Shown here piece by piece: positions 9,227-17,208 of a stretch of 64,000 nt of DNA. The notes under the pieces are model-generated. The model saw only the letters and a list, made by a program, of their open reading frames with translations, was not told where the DNA came from and ran no database searches. Source of the DNA: JAXGMQ01 sp040768585 (GTDB lineage Bacteria; Caldisericota; Caldisericia; JAAYUI01). Made by a program: the position numbers and the translations under genes. Each line of letters starts with the position of its first letter. Positions within the stretch are counted from its first letter, which is position 1. Where the stretch lies: contig JAXGMQ010000001.1 of the NCBI GenBank assembly GCA_040768585.1, forward strand, positions 1,426,001-1,490,000, given 5' to 3'.

Positions 9227-9756
9227 TACTCAGACCCCTTTCTCTTCGAGGCAGCGTCCTTGAGACCTGTGGAGTCGAGAATCGAGTCGATTGACTCCTG
9301 CTTGTTCTCAAGCGTTGGCAGCCCAAGCTTTGCTCTCTTTTTGTTGTCAAAGTCCGTCATTTCATAGAGCCGACCAAATTGTGACAGAATGTCGACCTGT
9401 GGAACCATTGAGGGGTGCATGTAACCCTCTTTTGTGGCAAGGTTCTTTAGGGCGAACACAAGGTCTGTGATACCAACATCCTGCGGACATCGCTCCTGGC
9501 ACGTGTAGCAGTAAGTGCACAACCAGATTGGTTCCTGTTTGAGAACCTCATCTCTCATGCCAAGAAGCACCATTCTGATTATTTTTCGGGGGTTGTAGGA
9601 TTCGTCAACCGCTCGAACAGGGCAGGATGCCGTGCAGGTGCCACACTGGAAACAGCTCTTAATTCGCTCTCCACCAAAAAGCTCGGAAACTTCCGTTTTA
9701 AATTTGGGTTTCAAACGGGAATCTGAGATGGTGGAGGCTTTTGTGGAATCACTCAC
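9226..9756 (-). CDS. hdrC: HdrC, ferredoxin subunit of heterodisulfide-reductase-type complex
   Basis: 176 residues starting at the GTG at 9756, which has AAGGAGG seven bases upstream; an in-frame extension of eight codons starts inside the ribosome-site region and is rejected. Two [4Fe-4S] motifs are present: CFQCGTCTASCPV and CTYCYTCQERCPQ. HdrC links HdrA to HdrB in the family. It is the first gene of the nine-gene operon. The promoter and a palindromic site lie about 75-120 bp upstream. Confidence 0.93.
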   Translation of the reverse strand: MSDSTKASTISDSRLKPKFKTEVSELFGGERIKSCFQCGTCTASCPVRAVDESYNPRKIIRMVLLGMRDEVLKQEPIWLCTYCYTCQERCPQDVGITDLVFALKNLATKEGYMHPSMVPQVDILSQFGRLYEMTDFDNKKRAKLGLPTLENKQESIDSILDSTGLKDAASKRKGSE

Positions 9757-9830
9757 AAACACACCTCCTTGAGGATGCAACTAGAATCATTAGTTTTCTT
9801 GCTGAGCATATGTATAACACGACGAAACCA

Positions 9831-9858
9831 ATTGTATTGTCACGGTTTACCAAGTCAA
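9831..9858 (-). promoter_or_regulatory. Promoter of the hdr-mvh operon
   Basis: Read on the minus strand: TTGACT (9858-9853), a 16-bp spacer, then TACAAT (9836-9831). This is a good match to a housekeeping -35/-10 promoter. The predicted transcript has a leader of roughly 70 nt before the hdrC GTG, with an AAGGAGG site. It is the only strong promoter I see upstream of the operon. Confidence 0.65.
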
Positions 9859-9861
9859 GCG

Positions 9862-9876
9862 GACACTAAGAGTGTC
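9862..9876. promoter_or_regulatory. 15-bp palindrome upstream of the hdr promoter
   Basis: GACACT-AAG-AGTGTC, a perfect 6-bp inverted repeat with a 3-bp centre, ends 3 bp upstream of the -35 box of the hdr operon. That position would suit an activator. I do not recognise the motif as belonging to a named regulator. Confidence 0.5.
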
Positions 9877-10004
9877 AAATGATTAAGAAACGGTTATCCA
9901 AAGGGCAATAGTGCCAATTAGTAAGACGCCATCCTAGCTCGTAGGGGTTGACAATTTTATTACAAATTCGAGCTCATAAAATCGAGAATCCAGTCGTTAA
10001 TACG

Positions 10005-10033
10005 TTGACCTGTTTGACACATATAAATATCAT
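10005..10033 (+). promoter_or_regulatory. Promoter giving a probable leaderless transcript
   Basis: TTGACC (10005-10010), 17-bp spacer, TATCAT (10028-10033), then only seven bases to the ATG at 10041. Transcription would start at or next to the start codon, and there is no ribosome-binding sequence. Confidence 0.5.
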
Positions 10034-10040
10034 TTAATCC

Positions 10041-10493
10041 ATGGAAAACATGGAGATAGAAACCAACGGGCAGACTGTCACGATTGAGAACCAGACCGCC
10101 ATCGAATCGGCAACCAACAAGAGAAAAAGACCACCCGAAGAGGAGAGACTTTGGGCGGTGCTTTCACACATCACCCTCGGTATTATCGGTATAATCGTGC
10201 TGGCAGGTGGTATTAAGACCGTCGCCCACAGCAGGTTCACAAAGCGTCACGCCCTCACTGCTCTTTTCAACGGAATCGCCGCGGTTGTTGTTTCTATCCT
10301 GTGGTATTATATATATGTTGGGGTGGGGCTGATCGCTGGAGAGCAGGTCATCTATGATGTCTTCAGGATCGGTATGCTTGGACTCATCATGATTTTTTTC
10401 TTCGCGGCAGTTGTTGCAAGCTTTGGCGCAGCCAAGGGAGTGGATTCTAAGATCCCATGGGCGTATCCGTTGGCGAGGAGGATAATAGGTTAA
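10041..10493 (+). CDS. Small integral membrane protein, DUF4870-like
   Basis: 150 residues with a charged N-terminus and about three membrane segments (LGIIGIIVLAGGIKT, ALFNGIAAVVVSILWYYIYV, GMLGLIMIFFFAAVVASFGA). The pattern RLWAVLSHIT ... RFTKRHALTALF matches the DUF4870/Tic20-like family of small bacterial membrane proteins, whose function is unknown. It is transcribed divergently from the hdr operon. The ATG at 10041 is favoured because a -10-like TATCAT lies seven bases before it and no Shine-Dalgarno sequence exists; MEIETNG three codons later is an alternative start. Confidence 0.7.
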   Translation: MENMEIETNGQTVTIENQTAIESATNKRKRPPEEERLWAVLSHITLGIIGIIVLAGGIKTVAHSRFTKRHALTALFNGIAAVVVSILWYYIYVGVGLIAGEQVIYDVFRIGMLGLIMIFFFAAVVASFGAAKGVDSKIPWAYPLARRIIG

Positions 10494-10511
10494 CAAGGTA
10501 AAAAGTAAGTT

Positions 10512-11201
10512 CTATGTTTGTGTAGCTTTCCCTTGAAGTTTTCTTACCGATGCTCTATCTAATGCATACTTGATACCCCAGAGGATTAATCCTCCAATGA
10601 TTGATGCAATGATACCGAATATAAAACCCCAGAAGCGATCTGCCCACCTATTCGATTCATTTTTGGCCTCTCTTTCATCTTGATACTGAATAACTTCGTG
10701 AATAATCTCTTGTCGTTCACCCTCAAGAGAATCTATCCGATTATTGAGATCCTCCTCCTCAATTTCCAACTTCTCAATTGTTGTCAATAGGGTATTATAC
10801 TCAATTTCTCTTGATTCAATTTCTTTTTTTACATCACTATAGATATTATCGATGTTTTGAAGTGATTTATTAATCTCCTGAAAACTCTCTGAATAGTCAT
10901 AATTTTTTGGTTCTATTTGAATAAATGACAAGTAGACACTCAACAAAGCAGTTATGAGTCCAATTATTAAACTAATAGACAATATAATTGTCTTCTTTTT
11001 ATTTCTTTGTTTTTCTGCTAGATATTCTAGTCCAATAGATTTCATTTCTTCCGTTGACATTGATTTTATTTTGTCAGCAGGTACGGATAGATCCTGAGTT
11101 AGAATTCTGTAAAAATCTTCATATTCTAGTTGCTCTAAGTAATCACTATATCCGTCTGCTTGTGCATCACTCATCATTTCTTCATATTTAAAATCGTCCA
11201 C
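10512..11201 (-). CDS. Two-TM protein with long periplasmic/cytoplasmic coiled coil, unknown function
   Basis: 229 residues from a GTG at 11201 with a weak AAAGGGG site. An acidic N-terminal region is followed by a membrane segment (TIILSISLIIGLITALLSVY, near residue 70), then about 90 residues rich in Glu, Lys and Leu heptads (INKSLQNIDNIYSDVKKEIE onward) that look like a coiled coil, and a second membrane segment (FIFGIIASIIGGLILWGIKY) close to the C-terminus. I recognise no family. It converges with the DUF4870-like gene. Confidence 0.6.
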   Translation of the reverse strand: MDDFKYEEMMSDAQADGYSDYLEQLEYEDFYRILTQDLSVPADKIKSMSTEEMKSIGLEYLAEKQRNKKKTIILSISLIIGLITALLSVYLSFIQIEPKNYDYSESFQEINKSLQNIDNIYSDVKKEIESREIEYNTLLTTIEKLEIEEEDLNNRIDSLEGERQEIIHEVIQYQDEREAKNESNRWADRFWGFIFGIIASIIGGLILWGIKYALDRASVRKLQGKATQT

Positions 11202-11276
11202 TGTTATGTTCCCCTTTAATCATTATTATTAATATTAGTGTGTATTTAAATGAAATACAATATTACATCCGATTCT

Positions 11277-11305
11277 TTGCCTGTTTATCCAATTTCCTAT
11301 ATAAT
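11277..11305 (+). promoter_or_regulatory. Promoter giving a probable leaderless transcript
   Basis: TTGCCT (11277-11282), 17-bp spacer, TATAAT (11300-11305), and the ATG at 11312 six bases later. No ribosome site lies between. The arrangement fixes the start codon of the following gene at 11312 rather than at the GTG at 11240. Confidence 0.6.
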
Positions 11306-11311
11306 CCCCTC

Positions 11312-12625
11312 ATGCAAACAAATAACATCAATGAAGCAAACGGCGACAATTTTATCTCATCAAAACTGTGGGTATACGACGATCCCTTTGTGTGCGGCAA
11401 GCTGATAGGGCACATCACCGACCCGATAAGGCAGCTATCCCACCCACTGATACTCAATGATCACAAGATAACGGTGTGTGAAAAGCCTGACCGAAGGACG
11501 GCTGCCGTTGAGCTTGAGATGCCAGGAGAGGTCGTGGGGCTGACTGGCTGTGTCATCGAGATAGCAAATGAGCAGAGGAATGTCGACATCGAGTCGGGGG
11601 TGGACTCCGAACTTGAGTTCTCCTCGGAGATAATATTTGTTAAAAGCAACATCGACATCGTCACAGAGAGCGTTGATGAGTTTTTGGGGTTTGCGGCATT
11701 TTGTTGCAAGACAGATGAAGGCAACATCATAGAGGTTGTCAGATTCAGTGGAGACGCGTTGAAATCTGCGCTTGACACAGTTGAGTTTGGTGCCGAGATA
11801 GAGGCGGGAGATGAGACCGTCGTCCAGATCGTTGACATGGGTGATGAGCTTGAGCCGATCCTTGTGACAGTCAGTGGCGATGGCAAGGAGTTGAAATTCT
11901 ACAACATCATCTCTGGCAGACTCCTTTTTACCCACAAACTTGAAACCAGGGTGTTGTTTAGTTTGCAGCAGTCCCCCGGCTATAGACTCATTGGCTATGA
12001 TGGCAAGAGGGTTGTGTTCTTTGATGTGTTTGAAGACAGGATCGAGCAGGCAGGGAGCATCGACAATCTTGATGGAGATTTAGAAAAATCGTTCTTCGAC
12101 AGTGTTTCACTTCCATCAGCCGACAACCCGTTGCTTGGGTTTTACAATGGGAATGCGCTTCACTACATCAATCTTTTTGAGATGAATATCATCAATTCGA
12201 TTCAAGATGTCCCCCTGCTAAAGCCTGGTTTTGACTCGGTGTTTTTCCCCGGAGAATCTGGATTATTCTTTATTGAGAATGAGATAGCCTCATCTGATGA
12301 GTTGAGTGTGAGACTTGTGAAGGTATCAGAAAATTCTATGACGCCATTTTTCAGATCACAGTTTGGCAGATACGATGGGGGTTTGTTTGGTTTCAAAGGC
12401 GATGACAACAAGATTCGCATATTCCTTGCCTACCCAGACGCGATGCCTGAGATAACCGAATACAGCTTTGACGGCGTTGAAGGTGAAGTGGAATCGATGG
12501 TTTTCTCAAATCTTGGTTCCCAGAAGCTTCTGATTTTCACAGACAAGGAGATACTTGAGACAGAGCCAATCAGGCGATGGAAGAACATAAACAAAACGGA
12601 ACTCCAGGGGTTCAAATCACTATGA
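11312..12625 (+). CDS. Probable beta-propeller protein, cytoplasmic, unknown function
   Basis: 437 residues. The start at 11312 is chosen because a TATAAT box ends seven bases before it; a 24-codon extension upstream would cover the promoter. The protein lacks a signal peptide and consists of repeated beta-strand units with turns such as SGDGKELKFYNIISGRL and GYDGKRVVFFDVFEDRI, as in WD40/PQQ-type propellers. No catalytic motif or known family is recognised. The stop overlaps the ATG of the next gene (ATGA), so the two form an operon. They may be distant paralogues: both contain a [VL]xLxxxKIxxC strand near the N-terminus. Confidence 0.6.
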   Translation: MQTNNINEANGDNFISSKLWVYDDPFVCGKLIGHITDPIRQLSHPLILNDHKITVCEKPDRRTAAVELEMPGEVVGLTGCVIEIANEQRNVDIESGVDSELEFSSEIIFVKSNIDIVTESVDEFLGFAAFCCKTDEGNIIEVVRFSGDALKSALDTVEFGAEIEAGDETVVQIVDMGDELEPILVTVSGDGKELKFYNIISGRLLFTHKLETRVLFSLQQSPGYRLIGYDGKRVVFFDVFEDRIEQAGSIDNLDGDLEKSFFDSVSLPSADNPLLGFYNGNALHYINLFEMNIINSIQDVPLLKPGFDSVFFPGESGLFFIENEIASSDELSVRLVKVSENSMTPFFRSQFGRYDGGLFGFKGDDNKIRIFLAYPDAMPEITEYSFDGVEGEVESMVFSNLGSQKLLIFTDKEILETEPIRRWKNINKTELQGFKSL

Positions 12626-13764
12626 GCAAAATGATAAGTAAAATTGATGGGAGTTTTACCCCAGGCGAGGTTCTGTGCTACATTCCAAAACCTGGCAGGG
12701 GCGTGTATCCTGTTGTTCTTGGCGAAGACAAAATCATTATATGCGACGGTCTTGCAAGAGAGCGTGAGATTGGGAGTTTTAGCATCCCAACACATCCAAC
12801 TAGCTGGGGATACGTCGGGCCAGAAAACGCTGAGAAACATCCTATGCAGCAGCCTGTTGCCGATGCTTATGGTAGAGGGCTACTGTTCATGACGTTCTAT
12901 TTCAACGGGGAGTTTTATTTGGCCAACTACAAACTGCCCTCAACGAGAGATGTTGACTCCAAGACAGGTACGGGCTTCCAGGAGATTTATTATCGTAAGG
13001 TTGACGCAGAGGATATCGTTGGGTTGACTCCAGTCGATCACATGGGCCCAAAGGTGACACTTTGCTCGGATGACAACAGATCTGTGTTTCACTATGGAAA
13101 CATGGGACAAAAAATTGGAGAACAGACATTCAAGCGAGAGGTGATTTTCCCGCTCAATCCAGTCGCAGCTAAAAACCAGCTTGTCTACGACGGCGAGAGG
13201 GTGATGGTGCTTGACGCGTATGAGAAGGGGTACAAGCTCGATAAGTGGTTCTCGCTTGACTCCAACACTCCCAAGCACACCTGGCTTGTTGAAAGGACTC
13301 CAAAGAATCATCTGATAACAGCCTACAATGGGGAGCTCTACCAGATTCTCAACATCAAAACGGGCAACAAGGTGGCAAAGGAGTACATGAAGGGAATCAA
13401 TGTTGGACTCCGAAACACATTCTATGATTTGGATGAGGGTGGTATAGTGTGGGTTAGAAGACACCTTCAGAACGACATTTTCAATATGTCGCTGTATAAG
13501 TTTGACAACCGCGACTGGGGAACAATTGCGTGCCTTCCCACGGTAAAACACGGTTTTCTCTACGTCTTTGAATTAGAAGAGGATGATGCCAAGTTAGCTC
13601 TTGTCCTGCGAGCTGACCCCCGAAACAACATCATCAAGGCGACTGAATTCACCGGGTTTGACTCACCTATCTATTACGCCGAGTATGACGAGGATAGTGA
13701 TAGAGCGTATCTGTTCTCTGACACAGGGGCTTTTGTGACAGAGGTTGTGTCAAGTTGGGAATAG
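12622..13764 (+). CDS. Probable beta-propeller protein, partner of the preceding gene
   Basis: 380 residues from the ATG at 12622, which overlaps the upstream stop codon (ATGA); an in-frame start 45 bp earlier lies inside the previous gene and is less likely. The chain is a series of short beta-strand repeats (YPVVLGEDKIIICDG, KNQLVYDGERVMVLDAYEK, NHLITAYNGELYQILNIKTG), the texture of a propeller. No signal peptide and no family I can name. Probably coexpressed with, and perhaps bound to, the product of the overlapping upstream gene. Confidence 0.6.
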   Translation: MSKMISKIDGSFTPGEVLCYIPKPGRGVYPVVLGEDKIIICDGLAREREIGSFSIPTHPTSWGYVGPENAEKHPMQQPVADAYGRGLLFMTFYFNGEFYLANYKLPSTRDVDSKTGTGFQEIYYRKVDAEDIVGLTPVDHMGPKVTLCSDDNRSVFHYGNMGQKIGEQTFKREVIFPLNPVAAKNQLVYDGERVMVLDAYEKGYKLDKWFSLDSNTPKHTWLVERTPKNHLITAYNGELYQILNIKTGNKVAKEYMKGINVGLRNTFYDLDEGGIVWVRRHLQNDIFNMSLYKFDNRDWGTIACLPTVKHGFLYVFELEEDDAKLALVLRADPRNNIIKATEFTGFDSPIYYAEYDEDSDRAYLFSDTGAFVTEVVSSWE

Positions 13765-13806
13765 GGAATTGCTGTTCAAGCAATTTTTGGAATTGGAGTG
13801 CGTATT

Positions 13807-14352
13807 ATGAGTAAGAAAAAATTTGAAGTAAACGTTTTGCATTATTATATGCTTGTCGTTTCTGTTGTGGTTCTTTCTATTTGTTTATGCTATATCGGAA
13901 TTTCAAGGATAGTAAATTGGTGGCAAATATCACATCTCTCTTATGATATTTCTCCTCTTTTGGAACCCGGTGAAACGCTTGAAGAATGGATGAATAGAGA
14001 ATTAGAGAGTCAAGAAACTTCAGTGTTAAGTAATCTTGGTGAACGATATTATGACTACTCTAAGGAGATCGCCAAAGACGTTACCGAATTTCTAAATTTC
14101 AACAGAGCAATTTCTTATAAGGGTAATGGAAAAAAGTTTGAACATATGGAACAATTTGCACCTGTTATCTTCAGATGGCAGTGTGAGTTTGACTCAATGC
14201 AAGGCAAGATTTATTCATTTGATAAAAAAGAATACTTTGATGTGTGGTATGATTTCGTTAGACAAAAACTAGAAGACAAAGATAGCGATTATCGGATTAA
14301 CTATAGGGAACCATTTGAAGATGCAATGAGTAGATCTTATGGCAATTTGTAG
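13807..14352 (+). CDS. Single-pass membrane protein, unknown function
   Basis: 181 residues from the ATG at 13807 (GGAG eight bases upstream; the GTG three codons earlier overlaps the ribosome site). A short basic N-terminus precedes one membrane segment (MLVVSVVVLSICLCYIGI); the rest is a soluble, charged, mostly helical domain of about 140 residues, probably outside the membrane. I recognise no family. It follows the two propeller genes by 42 bp in the same direction and could be part of their operon. Confidence 0.55.
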   Translation: MSKKKFEVNVLHYYMLVVSVVVLSICLCYIGISRIVNWWQISHLSYDISPLLEPGETLEEWMNRELESQETSVLSNLGERYYDYSKEIAKDVTEFLNFNRAISYKGNGKKFEHMEQFAPVIFRWQCEFDSMQGKIYSFDKKEYFDVWYDFVRQKLEDKDSDYRINYREPFEDAMSRSYGNL

Positions 14353-14432
14353 AGAATTCACTCAGGGTTTTTATCTGCCTCTTCTCAAAATGTTCTTGAA
14401 AGGGTAATTTATATTCTCACTTCATCCTCAAT

Positions 14433-15857
14433 TTAGTAATCTTTCGAACCCCTCACACAGAAAATATCCCACTTTCCATCAACCTTTTCCGACCAGGCGA
14501 TGTAGGGGATGTTATCCGAATTGAGCGCCAGCGATATGCCAGACACTATCCCTTCTGTCAGCTGGGTTTGGTTTGCTGTGTGGTCAAACTTCTCGCCTTT
14601 TAACGTTACCCAGTTTGAGTCTTTCCATGTTATATAATTAATGACTTCTGCTGAATCACTAAATTTGTCAATCCAGGCAATGTGAGGATTATCATTTTTA
14701 TCCAACTTCATCTCAATCGTAGCTGATAATTGATTCCAGAATATTGGTATATTTGTTTTGTCATCCTTCCCTGTATATTTGCTCCCATCTACCCTAACCC
14801 ACTCATTTCCATTCCATTTTATATAGGACAAATAACAATGGTTCTTCTTATCTTTTGCATACATGAGAATATGTGGATTATTCTTTGAATCGATGGCGCA
14901 AGCAAATGAAGATGGGTATTCAGATACGCTGCCATTGATTATCGAATCGTCAACATTCTCACAGACTTCACCATCTATTTTATAGAATCCCTCATTACTG
15001 CAGAAAACGTAGGATATACCACTTTTTTGATGTGGGTCTTGAAACAGATGAACAATATCATTTTTAGCGATTAATTTGTAGTCTAGAGAATCGTTCATAC
15101 CAAGTGGGAGTGGAACTTTTTGATCTAGAAAATCAACATAGTTCCCGCCAATTGGAGACAAATCGCTATTTATCCATTTATAAAAACTTGTACCTTCCTC
15201 TGATAAACAGTTAAAATAAAGATTTCCCTTGATATCAATATCAAAGGATGGTTTCCAGCTTGAAGAGATTAACGCAGAATTGCCGGTTGTTGGGTTGTAG
15301 ATATCTCTATTAATAGTTCTCCATCTCTTTCTACTGAAAGATACATACATTACTTCATTATAGCCATCAATTCTACTATCGAAACTACTGTCTACCCATA
15401 CGATATGTGGTTGGTTATTTGTATCGATTTTTAGCATTGGAGATATCGATAATCCACTATTATTTGAAACGTTATAACTATTTTGTCCTGTGACTAACCG
15501 GTTCGAATAAGAAGCCCAATGAATATCGTGACTAGTGCCTATAAGTTTCATGTAGCATACGTTGCTACATTTATTCAACCATATATCTCCTCCACCATCT
15601 TTATTCTCAACCCATACTAAATGTAAAGCATCTTTCCAATCGATTTCTATACATGGAAATTGTGAATCAAAATCATTCGAAGTTACATTGCTCAACCCCT
15701 TCTCATACGCAATCCTGTCATAGGTATACCACCCCGACTCACTGGTTATTCTTTTTTCTCGGAGTTTGTCCCTTTCATAGCCAGATAGTGGCTCCTGGCT
15801 GCCGCATGCAGAAACAAAGGTCAAAACCAAAACAATTGCCAATACTCTTTTCACCAT
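14433..15857 (-). CDS. Lipoprotein with BNR/sialidase-like repeat strands
   Basis: 474 residues from the ATG at 15857 with AGGAG six bases upstream. The N-terminus is a bacterial lipoprotein signal with lipobox VSAC (MVKRVLAIVLVLTFVSACGS). The body carries repeats of the form NxPHIxWxD: NQPHIVWVDSS, NNPHILMYAKD, DNPHIAWIDKF, NIPYIAWSEKV. These resemble the strands of BNR/Asp-box-like six-bladed propellers, although the classic SxDxGxTW box is not clear. The likely place is the outer face of a membrane, with a binding role rather than a catalytic one. The gene is monocistronic as far as I can see. Confidence 0.65.
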   Translation of the reverse strand: MVKRVLAIVLVLTFVSACGSQEPLSGYERDKLREKRITSESGWYTYDRIAYEKGLSNVTSNDFDSQFPCIEIDWKDALHLVWVENKDGGGDIWLNKCSNVCYMKLIGTSHDIHWASYSNRLVTGQNSYNVSNNSGLSISPMLKIDTNNQPHIVWVDSSFDSRIDGYNEVMYVSFSRKRWRTINRDIYNPTTGNSALISSSWKPSFDIDIKGNLYFNCLSEEGTSFYKWINSDLSPIGGNYVDFLDQKVPLPLGMNDSLDYKLIAKNDIVHLFQDPHQKSGISYVFCSNEGFYKIDGEVCENVDDSIINGSVSEYPSSFACAIDSKNNPHILMYAKDKKNHCYLSYIKWNGNEWVRVDGSKYTGKDDKTNIPIFWNQLSATIEMKLDKNDNPHIAWIDKFSDSAEVINYITWKDSNWVTLKGEKFDHTANQTQLTEGIVSGISLALNSDNIPYIAWSEKVDGKWDIFCVRGSKDY

Positions 15858-16011
15858 CACCCACTCCTGACAAACAATTATTTTTCCAATCAGATTCTAA
15901 ATATTTCTATGCAACAGGTCAAATTCAAACTGAATTTACAAACATTGTATCAATATGAGAATCTGACAATCTCAACAATCCCTGGAAAACAAAATCAAAA
16001 AAAGGGAGAGC

Positions 16012-16042
16012 AAGGTGCGACCACACAAACCTGTCGCACCTT
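16012..16042 (-). terminator. Hairpin after the AraC-type gene
   Basis: AAGGTGCGAC pairs perfectly with GTCGCACCTT across an 11-nt loop. On the minus strand, downstream of the stop at 16064, it is followed by a T-rich stretch a few bases away. A probable intrinsic terminator. Confidence 0.5.
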
Positions 16043-16063
16043 TTGCTATTTGAATTTCGACAA

Positions 16064-16915
16064 CTACTTAATTGGTATCAATATATCAACCTCTGAATCA
16101 TCGCTTTGTCCTTCCTTGAACCGCTCGTCATACCACTGGATGTTGTAGTCGCCTGAGAGCTCAAAGTCGGAGTTGGGAAGCCACTCCTTGTAGATTTTGA
16201 CGAATGTTTGACCAATGAAATCAATCTTGCCCTTGTGCGTGAACACCGCATACTTCTGAGCCTTGATTGTCTCTGACTCAAGCCCATCTGGGATGGCCGT
16301 CGCATCATCAACAAGCATGGACATCATCATCCAATACTTTCCGTCAACCGGTTCCCCCCAGCTGTACTCTATCCCAACCTCTGGCTTTGTCAGGTTTTGT
16401 ATCTTCCCACATAGTGGCATGAATTTCATCCAGATGCCTGGGATTTCCTTGTCTGTCCCGAAATGCTTCATCCCCACAAGCTTCAATTCTCCAATCTCTT
16501 TAATGACTGGTTCCATCGATATTCCTCCTGTAAGTATTATATTCAGCCTTGCCGGCATAAGCTGCGCGATGTTTGGGCGTCTCTTGCGGTATTGCCCTGG
16601 GGTTAGACCAAATTCGTTCTTGAATGACCTTGTGAATGACTCTTGTGATTCAAACATACAATCAAGCGCTATGTCGATTATCCTCTTGTCAGTCTGGGAG
16701 AGTTCATCAGCGGATATGGAAAGTCTTCGTTTGCGGATGTATTCACCAACCCCAAATCCTGTTATGAAACCGAAAACCCTGTGAAAATGAAAGAGCGAAA
16801 ATCCAGCAATATCGGCAACATCAGACAACTTGATGTTTCCCTTTAGATTTTCCTCGATGTACTCAAGAGAACGCCTGATTCTATCTATCCTTATTTCGTT
16901 TAATGCACTACCCAT
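16064..16915 (-). CDS. AraC-family regulator with GyrI-like effector domain
   Basis: 283 residues from the ATG at 16915. Residues 1-105 hold the AraC double helix-turn-helix (LEYIEENLKGNIKLSDVA, FSLFHFHRVF, and the second motif ending FGLTPGQYRKRR). Residues from about 135 match the GyrI-like/AraC effector-binding domain (KLVGMKHFG ... YAVFTHKGKI ... PIK). Such SobA/Rob-type regulators sense small ligands and often control efflux or stress genes. The start is chosen because a perfect TATAAT lies nine bases upstream; a 14-codon extension exists but would overlap that box. No obvious target gene is adjacent. Confidence 0.85.
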   Translation of the reverse strand: MGSALNEIRIDRIRRSLEYIEENLKGNIKLSDVADIAGFSLFHFHRVFGFITGFGVGEYIRKRRLSISADELSQTDKRIIDIALDCMFESQESFTRSFKNEFGLTPGQYRKRRPNIAQLMPARLNIILTGGISMEPVIKEIGELKLVGMKHFGTDKEIPGIWMKFMPLCGKIQNLTKPEVGIEYSWGEPVDGKYWMMMSMLVDDATAIPDGLESETIKAQKYAVFTHKGKIDFIGQTFVKIYKEWLPNSDFELSGDYNIQWYDERFKEGQSDDSEVDILIPIK

Positions 16916-16924
16916 ACAGAAGAT

Positions 16925-16930
16925 ATTATA
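16925..16930 (-). promoter_or_regulatory. -10 box directly before the AraC-type gene
   Basis: TATAAT on the minus strand, nine bases before the ATG at 16915, with no ribosome site between. The -35 region is not convincing. It suggests a leaderless or nearly leaderless mRNA. Confidence 0.45.
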
Positions 16931-17208
16931 CGAGATATGTCGCTCATGTTTTGACATTTTGTGCTTTGTTTAAACTGACATTTAATGTAGTAGCACCTAC
17001 GAACAACACGAAAACATATGGATACACCTTGATTCATGTTAGATTCACCCTCTTTGTCTGATGTTCTCAAATAAAATTGAGAGATTGTTTTGGTGATATG
17101 ACTATCATCAAGGATTGCGCAGGATAAATTGGTTCTATCATGATTGACTGATAGACCATCGAACATATACTCATGGGGGTGTACACTTTTGCCAAGTTAG
17201 GAGTAGGT

